Source: Candidatus Woesearchaeota archaeon
Lineage (GTDB): Archaea; Nanobdellota; Nanobdellia; Woesearchaeales; ARS49
DNA length: 45,438 nucleotides
Direction: 5' to 3'
Assembly (NCBI GenBank): GCA_023266895.1
Contig: JAHFOI010000005.1
Location: 1 to 45,438, forward strand
Below the pieces are notes generated by a model. It saw only the letters and a program-made list of their open reading frames with translations. It ran no database searches and was not told the origin of the DNA. The translations under genes were made by a program, and so were the position numbers. Below, in pieces: positions 30,814-40,574 of the stretch (position 1 is the first letter of the stretch; every line of letters starts with the position of its first letter).

Positions 30814-31488
30814 ATGCAACTTACCTTCCCTCTCATCATAATCAATTGCAAAGCATATGAGAAAGGTATTGGCAGGCATGCAGTCAAACTCTCACAAACA
30901 TGCGCACGCATCAGCAAACAAACAGGAATATGCATTGCTATTGCAGTTCAAGCAGCAGATATTCATGCAGTCAGTCATTCTGCACGCATTCCAGTCCTTG
31001 CCCAACACGTAGACTTCATTGATTACGGAGCGCATACTGGCAGTGTGCTTGCGGAAGTAGTAAGTCAAGCAGGTGCTTGCGGTACGTTGATTAATCACTC
31101 AGAAAAACCAGTACACACAAAAGAACTTGCCACAACAATTGCACGCTGCAAAACTGCAAAACTCACCAGCATAGTGTGCGTCAAAACACCCAAAGAAGCA
31201 TTCAATGCCGCAGCATTCGGTGCAGACATTATTGCAATAGAAGATTCTTCATTAATTGCAAGTACAACAAGCATCACCCAAAAAAAACCGGATTTGATTG
31301 AAAAAATCCTTGACGCAGTACCAGTCACGCCAGTAGTGTGCGGTGCAGGAATTCACACACCAGAAGATATAGCTCACGCTATCATGCTTGGCACTAAAGG
31401 AGTGCTGGTCGCAAACGCAGTCATCAATGCAAAAAACCAAGAAAAAATGTTGATGAATATGGCAAGAAAAATGAGGCAAAATGAGTGA
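30814..31488 (+). CDS. tpiA: Triosephosphate isomerase, archaeal type
   Basis: It interconverts DHAP and glyceraldehyde 3-phosphate. At 224 residues it is the short archaeal form. Catalytic residues are N11 and K13 (NCKAY), H95 (INHSE) and E143 (IAIEDSS), with the phosphate loops VVCGAGIHTPED and GVLVANAVI. It links functionally to the class II aldolase at 7525. A TATA-like CTTTTTATCC (about 30782-30791) lies about 25 nt before the ATG. It overlaps the next gene by 8 nt. Confidence 0.95.
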   Translation: MQLTFPLIIINCKAYEKGIGRHAVKLSQTCARISKQTGICIAIAVQAADIHAVSHSARIPVLAQHVDFIDYGAHTGSVLAEVVSQAGACGTLINHSEKPVHTKELATTIARCKTAKLTSIVCVKTPKEAFNAAAFGADIIAIEDSSLIASTTSITQKKPDLIEKILDAVPVTPVVCGAGIHTPEDIAHAIMLGTKGVLVANAVINAKNQEKMLMNMARKMRQNE

Positions 31489-31801
31489 AATTGTCCTTGC
31501 AAAATTTAGGATTAAACCCGGAAAGAAAAAAACATGGCTAAACTGGTGTGCACAACTCAAAAAAAGAAAAAACGAAGTGCTAAAAACACTAAAAACTGAA
31601 GGAGTAACAATAGAAGCCTGCTTTTTGTCACAAAACCAAAAACACATTTATTACTTTATGCAAGCCAAAAGTATTAATCGCGCAAAACATGTGGCACAGA
31701 AAAGTAACTACAAGATTGACTCAGAACACAAGAAAAAAAGAAAGCTCAGCCTCAAAAAAGTAGAGCTTTTGAAAGAACTGTTTCATTTTGAAAGCAAATA
31801 A
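31481..31801 (+). CDS. DUF6176-like protein
   Basis: A 106-residue, very basic protein. The N-terminal pattern (IVLAKFRIKPGKKKTWLNWCAQLKKR, then TLKTEGVTIEACFLS and IYYFMQAKS) matches my recollection of the DUF6176 dimeric alpha-beta barrel group. The C-terminal 30 residues are Lys-rich (HKKKRKLSLKKVELLKEL). It is translationally coupled to tpiA. The role is unknown. Confidence 0.6.
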   Translation: MSEIVLAKFRIKPGKKKTWLNWCAQLKKRKNEVLKTLKTEGVTIEACFLSQNQKHIYYFMQAKSINRAKHVAQKSNYKIDSEHKKKRKLSLKKVELLKELFHFESK

Positions 31802-31826
31802 TTTTTCCCTCAAACATTATTACCTT

Positions 31827-32279
31827 CTAAGCTTTTGTTAGCACAGTATTTGGATCCTTCCACAACAATCTACCTTGCGCAAATGCAGTGCGTTGATACT
31901 CACGCACACCAGCACGCTGTTCCACAAACTTCATGAAACACCAAAGCTTACGCATAAACTTGTTAACAGCTTCACGCTCTTGAACAAGTTCTGATTCTTT
32001 CTTGTACTGTAACAATACAATCAAATCAAGAATAGCTTCAACTTCACGAATGCTTCTATACGCGAACAATAAAAAATTCAAAAAACTACGATAGGTTCCG
32101 GCACCACTGCCTTCAGCAATATTCAATGGCAATCCAGTAACTGCACGACGCAATTGCGAAATAATGTTATTTGATTCATGAACAGGAATCTGCTCACAAA
32201 GTCTATACATCATAACAACAAGCTCTTTTGCAAGGGCATAAATTTCCAAGTCTTTGAATCTTTCGTTTATTGAAAACAT
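31827..32279 (-). CDS. Four-helix-bundle protein of the 23S rRNA intervening-sequence (S23) family
   Basis: A 150-residue helical protein. The signature FKDLEIYALAKELVVMMYRL, QLRRAVTGLPLNIAEGSG and FLNFLLFAYRSIREVEAIL matches the family first seen inside 23S intervening sequences of bacteria. Here it lies about 130 nt beyond the 23S 3' end, on the same strand. It may be read through from the rRNA operon. The pentameric family is thought to bind nucleic acid, but its function is not settled. Confidence 0.88.
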   Translation of the reverse strand: MFSINERFKDLEIYALAKELVVMMYRLCEQIPVHESNNIISQLRRAVTGLPLNIAEGSGAGTYRSFLNFLLFAYRSIREVEAILDLIVLLQYKKESELVQEREAVNKFMRKLWCFMKFVEQRAGVREYQRTAFAQGRLLWKDPNTVLTKA

Positions 32280-32384
32280 GAACTGCTCAAGATAATTCGC
32301 CTTAAGTAAGTTTACTAAAAAAATCCGGAAAGTTTACGAACTAGTTGATTGAATTTTCGGAAAATGTGAAACAAAAAATAAAAA
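32280..32384. other. Spacer between 23S and the S23-family gene; no 5S rRNA seen
   Basis: About 105 AT-rich nt. I looked for a 5S rRNA or a tRNA in the 3' trailer and see neither. A minus-strand promoter for the S23-family gene could lie here, but none is clear. Confidence 0.5.
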
Positions 32385-32401
32385 GGCCACACACAAACAA
32401 A
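32385..32401 (-). repeat. 23S processing stem, 3' arm
   Basis: This 17-nt GGCCACACACAAACAAA (plus strand) is the exact complement of 35439-35455. The two arms enclose the 23S gene and form the pre-23S processing stem. A second pairing, CTGGAAAG (32403-32410) with CTTTCCAG (35404-35411), continues it. Confidence 0.8.
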
Positions 32402-32404
32402 GCT

Positions 32405-35335
32405 GGAAAGATACGGACGTTGGTGACTGCATGCTGAACAACTCGTTACCTCGTTGCGTACACATCAGTTCCATCAAACAGGTCTTCTACCCATGTCCTA
32501 TGATGTCTCGTTTCACGGAGGGTTTCACGCTTAGATGCTTTCAGCGTTTATCCCAAACGGCGTAGCTGCCCGGCACAATGCCCTGTCGGACAACCGGTAC
32601 ACCAGAGGCCGCGAACGCCAGTTCCTCTCGTACTATGGCTTCCTTCCCCTTAGACATCATTGCATCTCCAGTAGATATTACACCAACTGCCTCACAGCGT
32701 TGTGAACCCAGCTAACGATCCCTTTTAATAGGTGAACCCCCTCACCCTTGCACGCTTCTGCACGCGCAGGATAGGAAGAGCCGACGGCGATGTAGCAAGC
32801 CGCGCCGTCGATGCGAACTCTCGGGCGCGACAACTCTGTTACCCCCAGAGTAACTTTTCGGTCATCCCCGGGCTCCATCAAGGAGCACACGGAGGTTCGC
32901 TAGGCCGCACTTTCGTGTCCCTTTTGAGTTATGTAAACAAAAGGGTCAGGCGAGCTTATGCCCTTGCACTCCACACCGGATTTCTGACCCGGTTGAGCTC
33001 ACCTTAGGGCCCCGCTGATATTCTTTTAGCGGGGTGCCACCCCAGCCGAACTGTCCGCAAGCAGGTGTCCCCTTACGGGTGAGCGACGCAAGTTTCGGGG
33101 TGTGGTGTTACATTGATGCCTCATGCAAAACCTGACGGTCTTGCACTCAAACGGCTCCCACATACACTATACAACAAAACCCGCGCCGCAGCTACAAGCT
33201 ACAGTAAAGTTTCATGGGGTCTTCACTTCCCACTGGAGCTCTCTGGACTTTGCACCAGAATGTTGTGTTCGGAGGATTCCGGTTGGGGACAGTGGGGACC
33301 TCATTGCGCCCTTCATGCACGTCGCCATTCAAACGACAAGGCATTTCGCTACCTTAAGAGAGTTATAGTTACTCCCGCCGTTTGACAGTCCTTCGCTCCC
33401 TTGAAAAGGAGGTTCGGATACTGTTACTGGGCAGACGTCACCGGCTGTACTAAGCCTTACGGCTTTGCAGCCAGTTGTGTTTTTGTTAAACAGTTGGGAC
33501 CCCCTAGTCAGTGCCCCCTGCACTCGCCACCTATACCGGCACGAATGCAGGGACCCCTTATGCCGAAGGCACGGGGCTAATATGCCGAGTTCCCTCAACC
33601 AGATAAGCTCCTTCACATCTCAGGCTTCTCACCTAGGGTACCAGTGCTGGTTCTTGGTACGGGCACATGAGATCTTTCTGTAAATGTTTTTCATGGGCTC
33701 CAGGCATCCAAGGAACCTGGTAAAACCAGGCTTGTCCGTGATTCAGCACATTCTCATCATAACGATACTCCTGTACTGTGTCACTATTCACACGCGCGAC
33801 GGCACGTGTCCTTGTAGCCAAAAGCGTCAATTTACAGCACGAGGTTTCCCTCACATACTCATGTGGTACCGGAATATTAACCGGTTTACCATTCCTCACA
33901 GACTCCTGTTAGGAGTTCAGTTAGGGCCGACTAACCCTTGCCTGATCGACATTGGCAAGGAACCCTTACCCTTTCGATGGCAGTGATTCTCACACTGCTA
34001 CGAGCCTACTACCGCCAGGATTTTCATTCCGACGTGGTCCCTCTTCCCTCTCAGGTTGAGTTCTGCCCACGCCAGGCGCCTGCCTACCACTTCCTTTTGG
34101 GAAGTCTTTGGTATCGGTCGCTGATTTAGCCCCGTCCATTTTGGGAACCTCTGTCCTCAACGGGTAAGCTGTTACGCACTTTTTAAAGGATGGCTGCTTC
34201 TAAGCCAACCTCCCCGCTGTCTCAAGACAAAGACTTCCTTCACCCTTTCACACTTAATCAGCTGTTAGGGACCTTAACCAAAGTCAGGGTTGTTCCCCTC
34301 TCGGACGCCAACCTTACGCCAGACGCCCCGTCTCTCAAGGTCTACGACGCTTAAACATTCGGAGTTGGACAGCAAGCCGAGCCCTTTCGGGCCCTTAACC
34401 CGCGATCCGTCGCTCTACAATTCAAGCAGTCTCGCTCGAGGCTAGACTACGGCCTACTTCGGCAGGAACCAGCTATCACCGGTCTCGATTGGCTTTTCAC
34501 CCCTAGTCCTAGGTCAGAAGAACGCGTGCACACAGCACCTCTTCAGACCTCCACGCGATTTTACTCGCGCTTCATCTTGCCCGGGACTAGATCGACCGGT
34601 TTCGGGTCGTCATCGAGTGACTCCTGGCGCTTTCACACCATGCCCCTCACCCTTGCGGGCTGCGGGCGTATTGCTTTCGCTTTGACTCCTCCAGTGTATG
34701 GATTAGTCTTGCCACTCGAAAACACTCCCTGGCACGTTATTCGAAACGCACGGTAGAACACCGAAGTGCACTACCTTTCTGAACTCAGAAGGTTTCAGGC
34801 CTTTTAACTCCCTGTCAAGGGTTCTTTTCAACGTTCCCTCACGGTACTATTTTCTATCGGACTCATAACGTGTTTAGGGTTGGAAGTTGATGCCTCCCAT
34901 GTTCCCGCTCCATATCCGGGGAGCAGTACTCGCGAACACAAGCTGTTACCTGCCCAGGTGCTGCTACGGGGCTATCACCCTTTATCGCACGCCTTTCCAG
35001 GCGACTTCGCATTACCAAGCGAGGCAATCCTCATTAAAGAGAGCCTGTGCCGACACTCCACATCGCCAACGCCTTTCAGCGCCAGCTTCGGTTTGCCCTA
35101 TGCGGTGTTCGGTCGCTCTTACTAACCGCATCTCAATTGATTTCTTTTCCTGCCGGTACTAAGACGTTTCAATTCCCGGCGTTTCCTGCCCTTTTGGGCC
35201 CAAGAGGAAGTCCTATTCGGAGATCCCTGGTTCAGCGCCTGCATACGGCTCGCCAGGGCATTTCGTTGTTAGCCACGTCCTTCATCGGCGTTATGAGCCA
35301 AGTCATCCACCTTCTGAGGTTTTGATGCTACGGAA
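32405..35335 (-). rRNA. 23S ribosomal RNA
   Basis: On the minus strand, archaeal large-subunit sequence runs from a 5' GGTGGATGACTTGG block (starting 35311) to the sarcin-ricin and 3' region near 32500. Length (about 2,930 nt) is normal. The conserved peptidyl-transferase and helix 69-like blocks match without long insertions, so I see no 23S intron. The 5' end is placed by homology to E. coli position 23 for GGTGGATG; both edges may be off by up to about 70 nt. Confidence 0.95.
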
Positions 35336-35438
35336 ATACACTCCTGCTCGTTACATTCATGTACTTCCGATCGCCTCACAAACCACTTTCATGATTTCTG
35401 AGACTTTCCAGAGTGTAATCTTATCTAGACTACAATTA

Positions 35439-35455
35439 TTTGTTTGTGTGTGGCC
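35439..35455 (-). repeat. 23S processing stem, 5' arm
   Basis: The partner of 32385-32401 (17 of 17 paired). Between this arm and the second pairing at 35404-35411 the 5' strand carries about 27 extra nt that can fold as a TGTAGTC/GATTACA hairpin, so the stem is interrupted on one side only. Confidence 0.75.
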
Positions 35456-35495
35456 TCATATAAACAGGAATTATGTTCATGTTTTCGGCGTTGCT

Positions 35496-35517
35496 ATCAT
35501 AAGCGGGTGCTTGTGAT
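35496..35517. other. Hairpin in the tRNA-Ala to 23S spacer
   Basis: ATCATAAGC (35496-35504) and GCTTGTGAT (35509-35517) pair over nine positions with one non-Watson-Crick pair and a 4-nt loop. It is probably a pre-rRNA folding element. The nearby 35460-35471 repeats the first 12 nt of the 16S gene (ATAAACAGGAAT on the plus strand). Confidence 0.4.
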
Positions 35518-35549
35518 AACCCAATCTCGCAATGATGCGTGTGATTGAA

Positions 35550-35716
35550 TGGACCCGTCGGGACTTTCGTTCATCCGTCGTCATTCGTCTATCGTCCGTC
35601 TTGTCGACGTACGACTCTGACGGGCGACTTCTGAAATTCGAACCCGAGGCCTCCCGCTTGTTTGGTCGATTGCTCGAACATGCAAAGCGGGCGCTCTACC
35701 GCTGGGCTACGGGCCC
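35550..35716 (-). tRNA. tRNA-Ala(UGC) with two introns, one in the T-loop
   Basis: A 167-nt gene in the 16S-23S spacer, 72 nt after splicing. Exon 1 is 35716-35681, intron 1 is 35680-35659 (22 nt, at 37/38), exon 2 is 35658-35637, intron 2 is 35636-35564 (73 nt, at 59/60) and exon 3 is 35563-35550. Intron 1 has a strict BHB: TTTG/CAAA, bulges CA|T and CA|A, inner hairpin with GCAA loop. Intron 2 also has a strict BHB, described in its own entry. Spliced: acceptor GGGCCCG/CGGGTCC, T-arm TCGGG-TTCGAAT-CCCGA, anticodon UGC, discriminator A. The G3:U70 pair, the identity mark of tRNA-Ala, appears only once intron 2 is removed. The D-stem has one C-A mismatch. Confidence 0.93.
35564..35636 (-). 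other. 73-nt T-loop intron of tRNA-Ala (position 59/60)
   Basis: The outer helix is the T-stem TCGGG/CCCGA. The central 4-bp helix is TTCG/CGAA, the 5' bulge AA|T and the 3' bulge AG|T, exactly the splicing-endonuclease substrate. The inner part continues TTCA/TGAA, a GAA/GGA internal loop, GTCG/CGAC and a CCGTC/GACGG stem with an inner GTCG/CGAC hairpin. Cutting after the second bulge base and joining gives the universal T-loop TTCGAAT. The intron has no ORF. Confidence 0.9.
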
Positions 35717-35750
35717 ATGTGATTATGAGAAGAGAAGCTGCTATACTCCA

Positions 35751-35817
35751 TGACAGATTTTTTTCTGTCATTTTGTAATAACGAATTCCACTTGCACAGA
35801 TGGGTGTCATTCGTTAT
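35751..35817. other. Two hairpins in the 16S to tRNA-Ala spacer
   Basis: TGACAGA-TTTTTT-TCTGTCA (35751-35770) is a perfect 7-bp hairpin. ATAACGAAT (35778-35786) pairs with ATTCGTTAT (35809-35817) around a 22-nt loop. Both are probably pre-rRNA processing or folding elements. Confidence 0.45.
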
Positions 35818-35865
35818 ATGAACAATGTGGTACGTTTGTGCTTTTATGAGCACAATAAAAAATAA

Positions 35866-37458
<1,593 letters not shown>

Positions 37459-37740
37459 CCGTGCAGAGGATAAATAGTTATTCAAGGTAGTATTCATCGC
37501 TGAACACTGCCCCGTGTAACCCAAATTCCACTTATAGATCGCAAAGTTGAAAATTTATTGTTCTTAGCAGCTTCTCTCATACTCAAGGAAGTCTTGAGCA
37601 TTCATGTGGACGACAGAGACACCTGCCTCTTATCGTTGTGTTCCTCAGTTATCCCGAGGCGAGAAAAACTGCCGGAGAATGTACCGGCTGTGGAGATGAT
37701 ATTCAAATAGGAAAGCAGGTTGTATTTAAAGCTTGCGGAA
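37459..37740 (-). promoter_or_regulatory. rRNA operon promoter and structured 16S leader
   Basis: The minus-strand TATA GCTTTAAATACAAC is at about 37724-37737, so transcription should begin near 37702 and the leader is about 240 nt. The leader holds dyads: GCCGG/CCGGC (about 37672-37690), CCTC/GAGG (near 37640) and CTCAAG-GAAGT-CTTGAG (about 37577-37594). I could not identify the 16S processing stem with confidence. Confidence 0.6.
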
Positions 37741-37968
37741 GGGGTTTTATTGACGGTAGAAAAGGTTTTACGGGTTGAAATAGCGACGAGAACTAGGTGT
37801 TTGATTGGCTTCGTGCAATTTTGTGAGGAAAAAAGTGTGGGTGAAGTCATGCGCTCCAAAAAAATGGATGAGTTTTTTTAAAATAAACTGGCAATGAAGA
37901 CTTGCAAAAAGGTATGTTAAAAATATTCAACCAAAAGCTATAAATACCTTCTTTCTTGAGGGATTGCT
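37741..37968. other. Divergent region between rRNA operon and zip gene
   Basis: Upstream rRNA promoter flank on the minus strand and, on the plus strand, a TATA-like AGCTATAAATACC at about 37937-37949 serving the ZIP gene. No gene is seen. Confidence 0.45.
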
Positions 37969-38724
37969 ATGCTGTTTACGATTTTGATTGCAGTGCTTAT
38001 CATTAGTTTGATTTCATTTGTTGGTGCACTTACGTTGTGTTGGAAATCAGAAAAACTCAAACATTTTTTGGACACGTTTGTGAGTTTTGCTGCTGGAGCA
38101 ATGGTGGCGGCAGCATTTCTTGACTTGCTACCCGAAGCAGCGCGTGATGTGGGCCTTGAAACTGTAGCACCTTATGTACTGGTAGGCATTATTGTCTTTT
38201 TCGTTGTTGAGCGATTCTTTTACTGGTATCACTGCCATAATAATGACTGTAAAGATCATAAACTGGTGAGAAAAAAATCAACAGGTTTTTTGAGTTTAAT
38301 TGGGGATGGAGTGCACAACTTCATGGATGGTGTTACGATCACTGCTGCATTTTTGTCAGGCACAAGTGTTGGCTGGTTGGCAACGCTTGTTGTTGCGTTG
38401 CATGAAATTCCTCAAGAATTCAGTGATTTTAATGTACTCATTTTTTCAGGCATGAAACCTTCTCGCGCATTGTTTTATAATTTTCTTTCAGCACTTACGG
38501 CAATAGCAGGAGCAATTCTCACGTATCTTTTTGCAAAAACAGTGAGCACTGCTGCACCCTACTTGCTTGCATTTGGTGCAGGAGGTTTTGCATACATTGC
38601 GCTTGCAGATTTGCTCCCAGAATTGCATCATGAATCAAGCGTGAAAAAAGGAATTACGCAACTCATCATGTTTATTCTTGGCATTTGCATTATTGGCGCA
38701 CTCATTGTGTGGTTGCATGAATGA
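37969..38724 (+). CDS. ZIP family metal transporter
   Basis: A 251-residue membrane protein with eight predicted helices that brings Zn2+ or another divalent metal into the cytoplasm. The metal-binding helices 4 and 5 carry HNFMDG and HEIPQE, the ZIP signature. The loop between helices 3 and 4 has a small HCHNND-C-KDH metal-binding cluster. The ATG is about 25 nt from its TATA element, so the mRNA is probably leaderless. It stands next to the rRNA promoter. Confidence 0.93.
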   Translation: MLFTILIAVLIISLISFVGALTLCWKSEKLKHFLDTFVSFAAGAMVAAAFLDLLPEAARDVGLETVAPYVLVGIIVFFVVERFFYWYHCHNNDCKDHKLVRKKSTGFLSLIGDGVHNFMDGVTITAAFLSGTSVGWLATLVVALHEIPQEFSDFNVLIFSGMKPSRALFYNFLSALTAIAGAILTYLFAKTVSTAAPYLLAFGAGGFAYIALADLLPELHHESSVKKGITQLIMFILGICIIGALIVWLHE

Positions 38725-38818
38725 AAAATTAAAAAGTTGTTGCTTCATGAAACCAGGATTTGTTTTTAAAAACACAAAGCTTAAATGTATCTTTCTTGCT
38801 GGAGTTCTTTGAGAAGCT

Positions 38819-39373
38819 ATGACTGAAATACACAAAGGGCAGAGGGTGGGTGTTTTTGTAGATGTGCAAAACATGTATTATTCTGCACGGTTCATGCACA
38901 ATGCAAAAGTAAATTTCAAAACAATGCTTCAAGATGCAGTGAATGGCAGGATTCTTGTTCGCGCGCTTGCATATGTTATTCGTACAGAAGACATTGACAA
39001 AGAAGCTTTTTTTGATGCATTGCAAAACATTGGGTTTGAGATAAAAGCTAAAGACTTACAAGTATTTGCTGGCGGTGCAAAAAAGGGCGATTGGGATATT
39101 GGTATTGCGATGGACATGATTGAAATGGCACATAAGCTTGATACACTCGTCCTTATTTCAGGTGATGGAGATTTTGTGCCACTTGTACAGCACTTGCAAC
39201 GCGCTCTTGGTTGTCGAGTTGAAGTCATGGCATTTGGCAAGTCAGCAAGCGCAAAACTCAAAGAAGCAGCTGATGCATTTTTAGATCTTGACTCAAACCA
39301 AAAAAAATATTTAATAAAGCGAGGAGAAAATGAACGAACTCAATCCAGCAAACTTCAAACAAGCCGTTCTTGA
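38819..39373 (+). CDS. NYN/LabA-like PIN-fold ribonuclease
   Basis: A 184-residue protein. The acidic active site is set by D15 with N18 ([15 protein letters not shown]), D in [13 protein letters not shown] and the D-x-D of [16 protein letters not shown], the NYN signature. Such domains cleave structured RNA, often tRNA or rRNA. The C-terminal end (about 158-184, [14 protein letters not shown]) is basic. It overlaps the thioredoxin gene by 44 nt in another frame, so its last 15 residues are constrained by the thioredoxin start. A TATA element lies at about 38778-38787. Confidence 0.88.
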   Translation: MTEIHKGQRVGVFVDVQNMYYSARFMHNAKVNFKTMLQDAVNGRILVRALAYVIRTEDIDKEAFFDALQNIGFEIKAKDLQVFAGGAKKGDWDIGIAMDMIEMAHKLDTLVLISGDGDFVPLVQHLQRALGCRVEVMAFGKSASAKLKEAADAFLDLDSNQKKYLIKRGENERTQSSKLQTSRS

Positions 39374-39659
39374 AAGCAAAAAACCAGTTGTGGTAGACTT
39401 TTGGGCAGAATGGTGTGGACCGTGCAAACAACTTGCGCCACTGTTTGAGAAAACTGCAGGAATACTGGGTACAAAAGCAGTTTTTTGCAAGCTTAACATT
39501 GACGAAGAAGGCAATGCAGACATTGCACAAAAATACAATGTGATGGGCATACCCTGCGTGTTGGTTTTTTCTCATGGCGCAGAAGTAGACCGTATTGTTG
39601 GAATGTTACCTGAAGCGCAATTTCAACAAAAACTAAAAGGGTTTCTTGAGAGAGCGTAA
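39330..39659 (+). CDS. trxA: Thioredoxin
   Basis: A 109-residue cytoplasmic disulfide reductase. The active site W28-C29-G30-P31-C32 lies in [17 protein letters not shown], with the cis-Pro loop MGIPCVLVF near residue 76. An extra Cys (GIPCVL) sits beside the cis-Pro. The SD GAGGAG a few nt upstream lies inside the NYN gene, which it overlaps by 44 nt. No thioredoxin reductase is seen in the window. Confidence 0.95.
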   Translation: MNELNPANFKQAVLESKKPVVVDFWAEWCGPCKQLAPLFEKTAGILGTKAVFCKLNIDEEGNADIAQKYNVMGIPCVLVFSHGAEVDRIVGMLPEAQFQQKLKGFLERA

Positions 39660-39684
39660 TACTTTTGTTGAGAATTGCGTGTGA

Positions 39685-39722
39685 GTACAACTGTCTCGGG
39701 TTGTACAAAATATTTTTTCTTC
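39685..39722 (+). terminator. Hairpin plus T-tract terminator after trxA
   Basis: GTACAAC (39685-39691) and GTTGTAC (39700-39706) pair perfectly over an 8-nt loop and are followed by AAAATATTTTTTCTTC. The layout resembles a bacterial Rho-independent terminator and would work for archaeal termination because of the T-run. Confidence 0.6.
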
Positions 39723-39744
39723 TTTCTGTTAGTGAATGTGTTTC

Positions 39745-40500
39745 TTAGTCTTTTTTACTTTTATTCCACAAATATTCAAATTGTTGATCAAAAGAGTTCA
39801 CAACTTCTGGACTGGTAATTCTGAGTAAAATGACATCTGGCTCGTAAATGATGATGAGCAAGTTCTTTCCAAAAATAGTCCAAACAACTGGCATGAACAG
39901 ATCTGAAGGAAGCCAGTGAATTGTGGTGTTACAAATTTTTTGTGAGTTTAATAAACGCTGAGATACTTCTGGTGTTTTTGTTGAGAACAGCCTGATTGTA
40001 ACTCCTTTAAACCAGCGCTGAAATTCAATAGGAAAATACTCTTGAACTTGAAGATTGCCAAAACCTTTCCATTGCGTGGGTTTTTCCGCTGCTATTTCAT
40101 TAATTACTGATTTGAAGGCTTTTCTTCCTCGGTACACTTCAAAAAGTTCGGCTTCACGAATACTTGAGAATTTTGCCTGAAGTTGAGGCATGACTTCCAG
40201 CAAGTCTTTGCGAAGAATAGACCAAGAATTCTCTTGCTTGATTTTTAAATCTTCGAGCACAAGAGGGAGTTTCTTAGGATTTGTAGGGATAAACCATCGC
40301 TTGTTGTCTTCAATCATTGATGAGGCAAGACCTGCTTCAGATAAACGTTGCAATGCATCATACACATTTGCTTTATAGGTCCCCGCACGCTTTGCTATTT
40401 TATCTGCAGTAGTTTTGCCGAGTTCCAGAAGTGTGAGGTAGACTTTACTTGCAGTAGGACTTAATCCTAGTGATTCAAGAGTTTGAGCAAGATCTTTCAT
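39745..40500 (-). CDS. TrmB-family transcriptional regulator
   Basis: A 251-residue protein with an N-terminal winged helix (residues 5-75, SPTASKVYLTLLELGKTTADKIAKRAG and NVYDALQRLSEAGL), a coiled-coil linker and a C-terminal sugar-sensor-like domain (about 115-250, AELFEVYRGRKAFKSVINEI). TrmB proteins are sugar-responsive regulators of sugar uptake and glycolysis genes. It is divergent from an unknown gene and a bicupin, which are its likely targets, and a dyad overlaps its own promoter. Confidence 0.9.
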   Translation of the reverse strand: MKDLAQTLESLGLSPTASKVYLTLLELGKTTADKIAKRAGTYKANVYDALQRLSEAGLASSMIEDNKRWFIPTNPKKLPLVLEDLKIKQENSWSILRKDLLEVMPQLQAKFSSIREAELFEVYRGRKAFKSVINEIAAEKPTQWKGFGNLQVQEYFPIEFQRWFKGVTIRLFSTKTPEVSQRLLNSQKICNTTIHWLPSDLFMPVVWTIFGKNLLIIIYEPDVILLRITSPEVVNSFDQQFEYLWNKSKKD

Positions 40501-40503
40501 TTT

Positions 40504-40534
40504 AGTAGCAGTATAATACTACTACTTAAATTTA
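40504..40534. promoter_or_regulatory. Operator-like dyad in the trmB divergent promoter
   Basis: AGTAGCAGTAT (40504-40514), one spacer A, and ATACTACTACT (40516-40526) form an 11-bp inverted repeat with one mismatch. It covers the trmB transcription start, and the TATA-like TTAAATTTA (about 40526-40534) serves the plus-strand gene. TrmB binding here would couple autoregulation to control of the divergent operon. The exact site is an inference. Confidence 0.5.
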
Positions 40535-40574
40535 TGGGTTCTACCATGCTATTTATCTCTTAAAGGTGATAAAA

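Noticed and set aside
35460-35471. 12-nt copy of the 16S 5' end in the 16S-23S spacer
   Set aside because: The match is short and could be chance; noted only within the spacer hairpin entry.
35550-35716. tRNA-Ala read as a pseudogene with a lost 3' end
   Set aside because: The missing T-stem and acceptor strands are present 73 nt further on and the junction forms an exact BHB; G3:U70 is restored by splicing.
37602-37859. Minus-strand open frame of 85 codons upstream of the 16S gene
   Set aside because: It covers the rRNA promoter and leader and shows no protein features.
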